64,000 nt of DNA, taken from the NCBI GenBank assembly GCA_002633005.1, contig NMRA01000105.1, forward strand, positions 933,162-997,161. The letters are read 5' to 3'. Positions 53,801 to 60,909 of the stretch are shown in pieces (within the stretch, counting starts at the first letter, position 1; each line of letters begins with the position of its first letter). Both the position numbers and the translations under genes were made by a program. A model generated the notes under the pieces. The model ran no database searches and was not told the DNA's origin. It was given only the letters and a program-made list of their open reading frames with translations. This stretch comes from Phoronis australis. Taxonomy: Eukaryota > Phoronida > Phoronidae.

Positions 53801-56800
53801 ACTGCAATTGATGACATACAATAAAAAATTCTGCAAAAGGGGTCAAACTTTGACCGTGATTGTGATGGACAAATTTGAGGGTGGGAGATAAAAATTTTAT
53901 CGCTGTGGGTAACCACGTTAAAAAAATAATGAGAGTGCTGTTGGCACCATTAAAAGCCACATGGCTATCAAGATGTTATTGTGCCTACAATAAAGGTAAA
54001 AACCTACAATAAAGGTAAAAAATGTTGTCAAACAGGAGATAACAAGGCAGTACCTTGACATCGGAAGGACAATGAGGGGTGGCCGGGTGTGCTGCCCCCC
54101 AAGTTTTTGTTTTTGTGTATTCTGATGAGCTGTTGTGTCAAATGCATAGTATAATGACTCAATTTCTGGGCAACAGGACGGGTGTAATTTTATTCATTTT
54201 ACTAACAGGGATCCCACCTATCGAGAACAATTTTACTCCACTGAATTACAGGCACGATACTGATTCTCAAAATCTGGGATCCCTGTAAGAGACTATTGCC
54301 CCAAAAATAACAAGACAGCATCCAGGCATGTGAAGGATGGAAAGGGTGGAAGGGGGGGGGGTGGCTACTCAACGACACCAAATGTCCAAAGCTATTTATT
54401 TCAGTCAGAACAAGCCAAATTCATAACTAACAAGAGCTAACTTCATTTTGAAAATAGGTGCATCACCGTACTGTAACAGTTTGCTGTCAGTATCCCGGCA
54501 GAAGGCCATACCTTGATCACTTCGGGACTAACAAACTCTCCGTCTAATTCAGCAGTTCTGCTTGAGCCAACAACTGCGCCGAGAGACCAAGAGACGGGTT
54601 TCTTTACAAATGTGCTGAAGCCCCAAGACAACCAACCTGCTGACAGCGACTTCTCATAACTGTCGATGGACGTGATATTGCCATTTCTGAAGATAACAGT
54701 GTCGAGACGAGAATGCAAGGAACAATAAATGTCATGCTTTCAACAGACATTCACAAAACAAATTCATGCATAATTCCAGTTGAGTTAAAATCATGAAGCC
54801 TCATTCCATTTGAACCAGCTACTGTAGCTCATTACAAAACAGAACAAAAAGTAGGTGGGTATACTTATCTGTGATCCATTGTAATACTTTTATAAAACCA
54901 CAACTAGAAGGACTGTTTACATTCTGTCAAGTTACAACCAAGAAAGTTTTGAGACGTGCAGCCGCAATCGATATTAAAAGAACGGAGTAGAGGAACTAGT
55001 AATGCGCACAAATTAATGACGTGAACTGCACCCGTCATCGACAAAATCTCAGCATGGCTACTGATGTTTTAACCACTAGGTGGAGCTTTGTATAGACTGT
55101 GTGATACATCAGCCATGGTCCCTTCCAATATGTGTAGAAATTTCAAACCTCCTGCTTGTTCAATGGTGGTTTCTCTGTGACAAGTAGCTTAATGAACTAG
55201 TGCCTGTGTATTATTAATTCCCACATTTGAATTAAACTTGTTTTATCTTTTTAGTAATCTGTTTTATCTTTGATGTTATCATCTATATAAAGTCAAATGG
55301 TTAACACAACACACTTAAGAAGATCCCCACTCAGCTATGGTCTGCTTTAGCAGAAGCACATATCTCGTGAATAGCATTAGGCATTTAACTATAACACCAT
55401 AGCTGGTTCTGTTTGAACTGTGGTGCCTCAAAGCTGACATCTGGTGGGACTGGGTAAACAAAGAATGACCCGACTTTTTTCAGCTGGCACAGGGTGACAC
55501 TGGTAAAAATAAAAGAATCAGGACTAATTTTAGCTGGTATCGGGTGACTTTTTCTTTTTGAAAATTTACAAATGCACCAGTAGATATATAGTGCTACTGC
55601 AATCAAAATTCCAAGTAGTGTCTACCATTATAATTCTCATACACAGACAACTGACAAAAATACCACATCTCATTATGAAAATCTTCATAAAAATACCAGA
55701 ACCAGGTGCTTCTTTGGCCTTCGTTATTGTCTTCAAAAGCCTGGAAACAAGTAAGCAGTTCATCCTGTGGCAGCTTTGTCATATACTGATTAACTTATGA
55801 CTCTAAGCCACCAAGTCGTTTGTTTGCCCCTATTAATAACACCTCACCCACCCATGGACGAAAGTAATTCCATTCAGTTTAAGGTAATTCCATGAAGCAA
55901 ACTTAATTGGCATGTGTGATCTGATCACAAACAATGGGACCATTCGACAACATCGCTCCTATGTGAAATGGCCCAAACATTTGAACGAAAACAAGTTGTT
56001 CTGCTTTGCTCATTAAAGATGGTATAAATCTTCCTTAGTAGGTCAAATGTTTGTATAGTTATACTCACCACAAATTAGTTTCTTACTCAGATGATGAGAA
56101 ACTATTTCTGGCCAATTCTGGGCTATGAAAGCATTGCGGCAATGAGACCATACTCGATGCATATTGAATGGCACACCATGACAAGCCAATTTATCAAGCC
56201 TGGTCTCAAGCACTAATGAATTATCAGTCTCTCCCAAGTTCAAGAATAACCTCTATTAAAACTGGGTATTCACAAGGAAAAATTAGGCCCGATTACTAAT
56301 GATAAGTTTTTATAAAGCGCACCTTTATGGATGCTTTTAGGCAATGACACAGCCTCTAACATGACTCACTAGAGGAGACAGCACATATAAACTAATCACT
56401 AAGGCAGCTACAACAGTAGACACTGCCACCACCTCTACTTAACAGTAGAGACGGTGGCGCTCCCATAGGCCCTTCATACGCCAAAAGTTTTTCTTCCTAT
56501 CTCCTGGCACGAGCAATGTAAAAATTGCTAGTTGGCGATTTAGGCAACAGAACGAAGGACTGCTAAAAAGTTTGATTATGGGAGTATTTGTTTGAGTTGG
56601 AAAGAATTAATGGCCCGACGGCCTCCTGAGGTATCACTCCATGTGCAAAAGGTACTCATACTGGCAACGCGAGTTTGACGGTTTAACCAATGTGGGGCTT
56701 AATTCACCCACAAACTTCCAGAGTATGAAGGGAATATGGGAGCATCACCATCTCTATTGCTAAGTAGAGGACTTGAATATTCCGATTTGGGCCGGATTCC

Positions 56801-57126
56801 AATGCGGGCCGGAACATTGTCACTCAGTGCTACTACAAGAAGTACCTGTGCATTTCAGACAGCACTTGGACGAGACACACTGGCGTTTTGCCTTTACGTT
56901 TGAATTTCTGATGCAAAGACTTTGGATCAAATATCAGCGTTTTACTTTCGCGACAAAGCTGAGTTATCATTTTAGACCAGAACTTGTGTTTCGTGTCCCA
57001 TGAATTTGGATTGATTTCTCTGTTGTCTCGGAATGGCGAAAACAGAACATCCATCCGCTGATCATCTTTCCAAACTTCTGGAAGTTCAATGGCACAATCT
57101 TCTTCTTCCTCGTCTTTAGTTGCCAT
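33422..57126 (-). CDS. CHMP7: CHMP7, charged multivesicular body protein 7 (complete, nine coding exons)
   Basis: Nine minus-strand exons join in frame into 455 codons plus TGA; human CHMP7 has about 453. Segments (high to low): 57126-56846, 54686-54512, 52727-52533, 50223-50090, 49402-49354, 47267-47148, 45705-45604, 43676-43514, 33570-33422. Every intron is GT-AG and phases match throughout. Residues 1 to about 217 align by eye with the tandem winged-helix, ESCRT-II-like half (RMDVLFSPFRDNREIN; GWLSWGFSTFVKKPVSWSLG; CDDERSFDIILMLL). Residues from about 225 to 405 align with the ESCRT-III core (AYEAGTAAMKQNVKD; LLAELDEL). In known animals CHMP7 binds the inner nuclear membrane protein LEM2 and recruits other ESCRT-III subunits to seal the reforming nuclear envelope; that role is taken from the family. 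The start is the ATG at 57126 (purine-poor upstream context but G at +4); an in-frame ATG three codons upstream is less likely. An AATAAA lies about 530 bp past the stop at 32896-32891. The gene is head to head with MRPL43. Confidence 0.95.
36045..37680 (+). mobile_element. Element with 145-bp units in three-unit higher-order array, copy 1
   Basis: Nine cores of the form CCACTAGGNGGCRC occur at 36133, 36495, 36639, 36777, 36923, 37066, 37212, 37356 and 37500. From 36495 on, spacing is 138-146 bp. The sequence after the core defines three unit types in strict rotation: A (CACAAACTACGTC), B (CACACCAGTAGTCAGATC) and C (CGCCACAGTAGTCGAAGTCG), in the order ABCABCAB. The array begins after AACAAGAGCAACGCGGAGCG and ends with GATGCCGGACGCCAGACACC and GACGGCATAA. 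No ORF encodes a transposase. Confidence 0.85.
38318..38430. repeat. Dispersed repeat family A, short copy
   Basis: The run AAAGGACCTGGTCACATGAA, then a CAAATTCTGCAGGCTTT block and a TTTCAGAAAAT end, parallels the repeat at 430-540. It lies in CHMP7 intron 8. Confidence 0.45.
39736..40099. mobile_element. MITE, about 364 bp, with about 45-bp terminal inverted repeats
   Basis: The left arm GGGATCAGGGTCTAATCCTT, followed by CACTCAAAACCGAACTCAAAAT, is mirrored on the right by ATTTTGAGTTCTAATTCGAG and GATTAGACCCCAGATCATG. There is no coding capacity. A related solo arm lies at 7,658. It sits in CHMP7 intron 8. Confidence 0.75.
41790..42785 (+). mobile_element. Element with 145-bp units, copy 2 (more decayed)
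   Basis: The same A, B and C unit types occur in the same orientation and rotation (C near 41,810, A at 41,971, a degenerate B near 42,190, C at 42,314, A at 42,475, B at 42,611). It ends, like copy 1, right after a B unit with GAGATAGAGCAGCGGATGCC and GATGCCAGCATAATGTG. The shared 3' end shows that the array moves as a defined element. Confidence 0.82.
43514..43676 (-). CDS. CHMP7: CHMP7 coding exon 8 (residues 353-407)
   Basis: The acceptor TTCCAG precedes GTTCTGGAG, and the donor ATCG/GTGAGT gives phase 1. The segment LENQADITQVLSTSI and DLLAELDEL matches vertebrate DEVSQTLAGGV and EELEKELDILL. This is the acidic helix that packs on the ESCRT-III core. Confidence 0.9.
43677..45603 (-). 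other. CHMP7 intron 7
   Basis: Short ORFs on both strands without recognisable products. I see no repeat with clear ends. Confidence 0.6.
45604..45705 (-). CDS. CHMP7: CHMP7 coding exon 7 (residues 319-352)
   Basis: This exon is exactly 34 codons. The acceptor is CTTTAG and the donor is GAG/GTGAGA. DAYEAGTAAMKQNVKD corresponds to human [20 protein letters not shown], one of the best conserved stretches of the ESCRT-III fold. Confidence 0.93.
46260..46440. repeat. Dispersed repeat family B, copy 1
   Basis: In plus orientation, GTTTCTGGTATTCACTCTGA and CATTTCGAAACCTGTGCTAA match the reverse complement of 63,770-63,930. The conceptual translations share FLVFT, HFE and CA blocks, which may point to an ancient coding source or simply conserved repeat sequence. 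Confidence 0.5.
47148..47267 (-). CDS. CHMP7: CHMP7 coding exon 6 (residues 279-318)
   Basis: This exon is exactly 40 codons, with acceptor ATGTAG and donor ATG/GTGAGT. It encodes AKNALRRKKGVEKKVDQKEC and onward, a basic ESCRT-III core helix comparable with vertebrate SLKAKQRTEKRIEAL. The intron just upstream in gene order carries a four-copy 22-bp tandem repeat that begins about 40 bp from this acceptor. Confidence 0.92.
47308..47395. repeat. 22-bp tandem dyad repeat, four copies, next to CHMP7 exon 6
   Basis: Four uninterrupted 22-bp units (GGTCTGGTACACGTTGTACC plus AT or AC). Each contains the inverted pair TGGTAC and GTACCA around ACGTT. The third copy loses one arm base (CTAGTAC). The array starts about 40 bp upstream, in gene order, of the exon 6 acceptor. 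Confidence 0.95.
47480..47560 (-). repeat. tRNA-derived SINE fragment
   Basis: On the minus strand, GGTCGTGGGTTTGAGCCCCA followed by CTCGGGC is a good pol III B box (GGTTTGAGCCC-type) in tRNA-derived context. An upstream A box is not clear, so only part of the SINE remains. Confidence 0.5.
47830..47965. repeat. Dispersed repeat family B, copy 2
   Basis: TTTCAAACTTTGCTTACGAG, AACTTTTCAAAAAAAGCACG and CTTGACTGAAATAGAT parallel 63,748-63,830 in the same orientation. In CHMP7 intron 5. Confidence 0.5.
48000..49353 (-). other. Distal part of CHMP7 intron 5
   Basis: AT-rich. The 98-codon plus-strand frame at 48,845-49,141 has no recognisable domain or splice support; I treat it as chance. Confidence 0.55.
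49354..49402 (-). CDS. CHMP7: CHMP7 coding exon 5 (49 bp, residues 262-278)
   Basis: This very small exon lies between TTTCAG and a consensus donor GTAAGT. It supplies RSLEDARYYLSKGLRNS, corresponding to the human stretch before the AKQRTEKR basic helix. It is required to keep the frame between exons 4 and 6: the 2+1 codon split matches exactly. Confidence 0.85.
50090..50223 (-). CDS. CHMP7: CHMP7 coding exon 4 (residues 218-262)
   Basis: The acceptor TTTTAG precedes GTTTTGAAATTTGC and the donor is AACAG/GTAATT. The exon begins VLKFAHPEEKS, equivalent to human KIVKFARGP. It then enters helix 1 of the ESCRT-III core (ETELGVLRLQNTQLLLQSEI). Phase 2 at its end is completed by exon 5. Confidence 0.9.
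50460..50700. repeat. Dispersed repeat family A, copy 2
   Basis: In CHMP7 intron 3. It is the same family as 241-545, in the same orientation, and runs directly into the AT microsatellite at 50,697. Confidence 0.55.
50697..50815. repeat. (AT)n microsatellite
   Basis: About 120 bp of alternating AT with occasional ATG/CAT interruptions, in CHMP7 intron 3 directly after a family A repeat. Confidence 0.98.
50933..51050. repeat. 30-bp minisatellite, four copies
   Basis: Unit CAGTGCGAACAGGACTTCAG plus TGTGACAACT. Because 30 is a multiple of three, the plus-strand frame reads through as a decapeptide repeat (VRTGLQCDNS), which is not evidence of a protein. Confidence 0.93.
51190..52265 (+). mobile_element. 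Non-LTR retrotransposon (LINE) 3' fragment, decayed
   Basis: The plus-strand frame at 51,317-51,652 encodes the C-terminal side of a LINE reverse transcriptase region (KLFDSMVASILFYDAELWG, then a GESGRFDV block and IKYYLKLLKMN). After a frame break, 51,753-51,968 continues with NLRCSTHHLMTELGRR, and the next frame has RPERTCKACNTDEIETERY, like the Cys-containing tail of CR1/L2-like elements. Stops and frameshifts show that it is dead. It lies antisense in CHMP7 intron 3. The RT catalytic core is absent. Confidence 0.8.
52533..52727 (-). CDS. CHMP7: CHMP7 coding exon 3 (residues 153-217)
   Basis: This exon is exactly 65 codons and phase 0 at both ends. The acceptor TTTCAG precedes GAG AAA and the donor is CAG/GTGTGG. 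It encodes the second winged helix, with CDDERSFDIILMLLVKWKKI matching vertebrate [20 protein letters not shown]. Confidence 0.93.
53150..53640 (+). mobile_element. Penelope-like element fragment, GIY-YIG endonuclease end
   Basis: The plus strand encodes FVYVGDTGRTFGTQIAEHRK and, after a break near 53,295, AIVTHHALQNCHLTD, RIRFMRWIKESNQKMDNRCVNRD. This is the order of the C-terminal GIY-YIG endonuclease domain of Penelope-like retroelements (Y-x-G-x-T-G-R ... EHR ... RxxxEAIxI ... NRD). The reverse transcriptase part is missing and the frame is interrupted. It lies antisense in CHMP7 intron 2. Confidence 0.75.
54512..54686 (-). CDS. CHMP7: CHMP7 coding exon 2 (residues 94-152)
   Basis: The acceptor is CTTCAG at 54689-54687 after a pyrimidine-rich stretch, and the donor is AAG/GTATGG at 54512. 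The product contains GWLSWGFSTFVKKPVSWSLG, the counterpart of the Trp-rich membrane-binding segment of human CHMP7 (SWISWGVGVFLLKPLKWTL). It ends at SPEVIK, matching the vertebrate segment that leads into the second winged helix. Confidence 0.93.
55060..55160. repeat. Possible single relic unit of the 145-bp family
   Basis: AACCACTAGGTGGAGCTTTG shares the core, and a TAGAAATTTCAAACCTCCTG stretch follows as in the unit body. It is a single unit in CHMP7 intron 1, so the assignment is tentative. Confidence 0.35.
56432..56770. mobile_element. Diverged short member of the 9-bp-TSD foldback family
   Basis: The arms CCTCTACTTAACAGTAGAGA (continuing CGGTGGCGCTCCCATAGGCCC) and, reverse-complemented, CCTCTACTTAGCAATAGAGA (ATGGTGATGCTCCCATATTCCC) pair over about 45 bp. 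The inner sequence GGGAGTATTTGTTTGAGTTG and the CTCCTGAGGTATC block match the right arms at 58,670 and 60,690. No duplication flanks it, so it is older or truncated. Confidence 0.65.
56846..57126 (-). CDS. CHMP7: CHMP7 coding exon 1 (residues 1-94)
   Basis: The 281 bp encode an acidic start (MATKDEEEEDC) and then the first winged-helix domain, with strong identity to vertebrate CHMP7 around LFSPFRDNREINPNSWD and FKRKGKTPVCLVQVLSE. The exon ends CAC-AG followed by GTACTT, leaving two bases of an Arg codon that exon 2 completes. The next minus-strand stop lies only a few codons into the intron, which supports the donor choice. Confidence 0.93.
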
Positions 57127-57479
57127 ACTACACATGAATCACGACTTTGCGATTCTCTGTGACCAGGTGACGGCGAAATCATATGCAGAGCAGAAAACAC
57201 GGAAATTGATGCTGACCACCATACTTGCGCAGTTAGACCAAAAATTGAATTTCGCGCAAGAGGAAACAGAAACTTTCATAAAACTATCAATTGATAGTTT
57301 TACTTACATAGGAACTTTGTTAATTTTAGAAAACAAGTCACAAAAAAATAAAATTTTTCAACTTTATTTTATTTTTAAAAATTTTCGATAGGAAAAAAGG
57401 AGAAATTGGTATGCTGTATTGAAAGATATGCTACAAATAAAATCATTGCTGTCTACTTATGTAACTTAAGACTTTCGGC
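57127..57479. promoter_or_regulatory. Probable bidirectional promoter between CHMP7 and MRPL43
   Basis: The 353 bp separate the divergent start codons of two housekeeping genes, so both promoters must lie here unless upstream untranslated exons exist. No TATA box sits at an obvious place. A CTTGCGCAG near 57229 resembles half of an NRF-1 site, which would suit a mitochondrial ribosomal gene, but one half-site is weak evidence. The MRPL43-proximal half is strongly AT-rich (57,340-57,440). Confidence 0.6.
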
Positions 57480-57610
57480 ATGTCGGGTCGGAGTATTCCT
57501 AGCGGTTTGGTTACCTCGGTGCTTCATAATGGAGTCGGCCGATACGTTTGTCAGCTGCAAAGATTGACATTCAAGTTTTGCAAAGAACATGGCAGTAGCA
57601 GAGGAATGAG
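57480..57610 (+). CDS. MRPL43: MRPL43 (mL43) exon 1, partial gene
   Basis: The frame starts at ATG 57480 and runs 43 codons plus two bases to a donor (ATGAG/GTATTT). SVLHNGVGRYVCQLQRLTF and the SSRG motif near the exon end match the N-terminus of mammalian mitochondrial large-subunit protein mL43 (SVLHNGLGRYVQQLQRLSF, then SSRGAREFVE). The split Arg codon falls exactly before the vertebrate EFVE segment, so the exon boundary is plausible. mL43 sits in the mitoribosome large subunit; this N-terminal part begins its thioredoxin-like fold. I searched the plus strand to 64,000 for the next segment (expected around EFVE and NPGVVIYV) and saw none, so intron 1 probably exceeds 6.4 kb. The intron contains two foldback transposons. 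Confidence 0.9.
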
Positions 57611-57910
57611 GTATTTTAACTCGGCTTCTCTTCTGCTGCGCGCGCGACACAACAGAGCCAGAGGTTGCACGACTTGCCAACTGGCATTGCCATTGTGGTG
57701 GCTTGTGATTTGCTAGTTTTATGGTTACCCTTATGCAGGGAGGATAACGTTTTTAATTTTTTTTGCAATATCCATGTGTCATAAATTTTTGAAAAGCCCT
57801 TGGTGTGAGAAATGAAATGGTGCAAAAATCAGGAAAATTGGGTGAGCAGTTACCGAGAAAATGGCCGTTGAAACGCAACGACTACATGCGTAAAATATCT
57901 GCCTTTTTAC

Positions 57911-58845
57911 TAGGCAATGAACATCGCCTCTGTTGGCCCTAACCACAGTCAATGCAGCTCCTATAGGCGCTCTGTACGCCGGAAGCTTTTCGGCGAATCA
58001 TGCCTCGCACCGACTAAACCATCATTGATGGCATCAATCAAAGTCACGTCATTATAAAATACTTTTTGCGCATTGAGGAACACCTTAGGAGGTTGTCGAT
58101 GTGTTTAATTCCCCTCCAACTCGAACAAATACTCCCGTTATGAAACTTTTTCTTCGAGCAGTCCCTATTTTAGTTCCCAAAATCGTGAACTCACCATTTT
58201 TATACTGCGCACGCTCCAATTTTTACCGCGCTCGCTAGGCGATGTGACTTCATGACCTCAATCTTCAAATAGGCCAAAGGTGAGCCATTGCGGTCTTGTG
58301 AGTCAAATGTTCATTTCCAAAATGCCACCACTTATACTTGTCTTTAATTGGCGTTAGGTATTTCAATTAATTATTGTTTGTATTTGATAAAAATAAATGC
58401 TGTTGATATGACATTTAATAGTCTTTGTGCACATATTTGACATTTTAATGTTTAACAACACGGCAAATGCACGGCTGGTTCCCGGCAGCACGTACGCAAA
58501 GGGCGGAAACTTCAGCTTTTAAAGTTCGCCGGTAGGACCGCAACTTCTGACCTTCGGCCTGGTTAATAAAATCTCTTGGTGTGCGCCGAGAGAAAATGTT
58601 GAGTTCACGATTTTGGGAACTGAAATAGGGACTGCTCGAAGAAAAAGTTTCATAGCGGGAGGAATTAAACACATCGATAACCTCCTAAGGTGTTCCTCTA
58701 TGCGCAAAAGTTATTTATAACAACGCGACTTTGATGGTTTAGTCGGTGCGAGGCATAATTCGCCGAAAAGCTTCTGGCGTACAGAGCGCCTATAGGAGCT
58801 GCATCGCCTCTGGTTCGGGCCAACAGAGGCGATGGTCATTGCCTA
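57911..58845. mobile_element. Foldback DNA element, 935 bp, long TIRs, 9-bp TSD (copy 1)
   Basis: The tips TAGGCAATGAACATCGCCTC and, on the right, GGCGATGGTCATTGCCTA are inverted. The inverted arms extend about 245-285 bp (roughly 57,911-58,196 and 58,600-58,845). A perfect 9-bp direct repeat CCTTTTTAC flanks it (57902-57910 and 58846-58854). Long TIRs and a 9-bp duplication are typical of Mutator-like elements, so this is probably a non-autonomous MULE; no transposase is encoded. Confidence 0.9.
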
Positions 58846-59154
58846 CCTTTTTACATAAGCTCGTAAAAAATAAAAGAATATACATGTGCTGGCTGCATAT
58901 AAAAAAAATCGTCTCACTGAGGCAAACATGGTGGTGTGTATTATATAAAATTTGGATCGATTTCTACTGAGATATTGCTGCTTAAATGTGTTGTTAGCAT
59001 ATGGAACAGGCTCATCATCATCCTCATGAGTCATGTTTGATGACAACAATGGATTACACAGCTTAAAAGGTAAAGAGAAAAAAACATCAGCTCAGAAATA
59101 AATACATCTGAGCTGGGAGGAAATTTCACATCAAACCACAAGAAAACATTGGTG

Positions 59155-59420
59155 GATTTGGGGAGGGGCAAGGGGGCCAGCCCATGNCCCCCCCCCCGTA
59201 AAACTCATATTTCATTTGGCAGTTTACGGTGCAAATATCTTACGGGTAAAATCCTGCGTAATACTCTGTCCTGGGCCCCCTCCTATCTAAAATCCTAGGT
59301 CTGCCCCTGAATACTGCTACATGGGCAGCACATCATGGCCTGACAGGGGGCTGGGGTCACTGGGGAAGGCTATAGCTCCCCTACTTTTTTCAGTGCTGGG
59401 TGCCACCCAGTCCCATGTAC
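59155..59420. mobile_element. G-tract composite repeat, copy 3
   Basis: GGCAAGGGGGCCAGCCCATG with one N at 59187, then TAAAATCCTAGGTCTGCCCC and a CTATAG-centred second part. It is the same arrangement as 15,095-15,320 and lies in the MRPL43 intron. Confidence 0.65.
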
Positions 59421-59758
59421 TATTAGATAGTACCATAGCAAAAAAAACATCAGAAAGTAGACAAAAGACCATTTGGGAAAACAAATTCACTCTTAACATG
59501 AAGGATTTCATCATTTACGCAACAACTTAAACTCTTTGTAACAGCTTAATTTCGAACGGTGAAGTTGCGATGCCATTGAACTTCAACATAGCCGCTCGTG
59601 GTGCTGATTTATCAGCGATAATTCGAGACAAAAAGATTACAAACTTACAAATAAAGACTAACTCAAGGTAACGATTTATAACACAAAATTATTTTATAGT
59701 TAACTTTGAAGTTTGAAGTCAGGTAATTTACCGACGTGGGTTTTACACGGAGGCAGAT

Positions 59759-59908
59759 ATGGAGCACCGTGACCTACTTTTGGATTGTCCTCCCTACCTT
59801 ATGTTTCTTAAATTATACTGCTGGTGGGAGGCTGGTGGCAGTTGTTCAGCATGCAATCAGGCAATCAGGGATGAGCAGCTCGATCGAGTTTTATTCGAGC
59901 TTGAGTAG
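59759..59908 (+). CDS. Short coding-like ORF, 49 residues, unknown
   Basis: An ATG at 59759 opens MEHRDLLLDCPPYLMFLKLY followed by a Trp/Gly/Cys-rich stretch (CWWEAGGSCSACNQ) and ends DRVLFELE before TAG. Composition and GC content look coding and differ from the AT-rich flanks. The frame also extends upstream to a possible acceptor (AAGTCAG) near 59722, so this could be a terminal exon. It lies inside the apparent MRPL43 intron. I do not recognise it; a fragment of a mobile-element protein is possible. Confidence 0.28.
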   Translation: MEHRDLLLDCPPYLMFLKLYCWWEAGGSCSACNQAIRDEQLDRVLFELE

Positions 59909-59944
59909 CTGTGTTTTAACAGTTTGTGAGTACTTCTGGAAGCC

Positions 59945-60897
59945 TAGGCAATGACCATCGCCTCTGTTGGCCCGACATGAGGCGATGCAGCTCCTATAGG
60001 CGCTCCATATGCCAGAAGCTTTTCGGCGAATTATGCCTCACACTGGCTAAAGCATGAAAGTCACATTGTTATAAATACCTTTTGCGCATAGAGGGACACC
60101 TTAGCAGGTTGTGGATATGTTTAATTCCTTCCAACACGAACAAATACTTCTGTTATCGAACTTTTTGTTCGAGCAGTCACTCGTTCAGTTCCCAAAATCA
60201 TGAACTCACCATTTTTGTACTGCACACCCTCCAATTTTAACCGTGCTCGCTAGGTGATGTGACTTCATGACCTCAATCTTTAAATAGGCCAAAGGTGAGC
60301 CATTGCGGTCTTGTGAGTCAAATGTTCATTTCCAAAATGCCACCACTATTTGTCTTTAATTGGCGTTTGTTGAAACTGATCGTATTTCAATGAATTATTG
60401 TTTGTATTTGATTAAAATAATTGCTGTTGATATGACATTTAATAGTCTTTGTGCGCATATTTGACATTTTAATGTTTAACAACACGGCAATTGCACGGCT
60501 GGTTCACGGCAGCACGTACGCAGAGGGCGGGGACTTCAGCTTTCAAAGTTCACCGGTAGGACTGCATTTTTTGACCTTCGGCCTGGTTAAAAGAATGAGG
60601 TCATATCTCTTGGCGTGCGCCGAGTGTAAATGGTGAGTTCACGATTTCGGGAACTGAAATAGGGACTGCTCAAAGAAAAAAATTGATAACGGGAGTATTT
60701 GTTCAAGTTGGATGGAATTAAACACATCGACAACCTCCTAAGGTGTTTCTCTATGCTCAAAAGGTATTTATAACAACGTGACTTTGATGTTTTAGTCAGT
60801 GCGAGGCATAATACGCCGAAAAGCTTCCGGCGTATGGAGCGCCTATAGGAGCTGCATCGCCTTTGGTCGGGCCAACAGAGGCGATGGTCATTGCCTA
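59945..60897. mobile_element. Foldback DNA element, 953 bp, long TIRs, 9-bp TSD (copy 2)
   Basis: The same tips (TAGGCAATGACCATCGCCTC and GGCGATGGTCATTGCCTA), same arms and same inner sequence as copy 1. A perfect 9-bp direct repeat CTGGAAGCC flanks it (59936-59944 and 60898-60906). Both complete copies lie within 3 kb of each other in the MRPL43 intron, in the same orientation. Confidence 0.92.
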
Positions 60898-60909
60898 CTG
60901 GAAGCCTAG

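Larger units (their letters stand above)
54687..56845 (-). other. CHMP7 intron 1
   Basis: It contains a diverged foldback element (56,432-56,770), a possible relic unit at 55,060 and no recognisable exon. The element ends only about 75 bp from the exon 1 donor. Confidence 0.7.

Noticed and set aside
57089-57391. 100-codon plus-strand ORF across the CHMP7 start
   Set aside because: It begins antisense to CHMP7 exon 1 (Ser run opposite the Glu run) and continues into promoter sequence without any recognisable protein.
57616-58707. ORFs at 57,616-57,825 and 58,445-58,707 (minus)
   Set aside because: The first is antisense to the MRPL43 exon/intron border; the others lie in the foldback element and encode no transposase-like motif.
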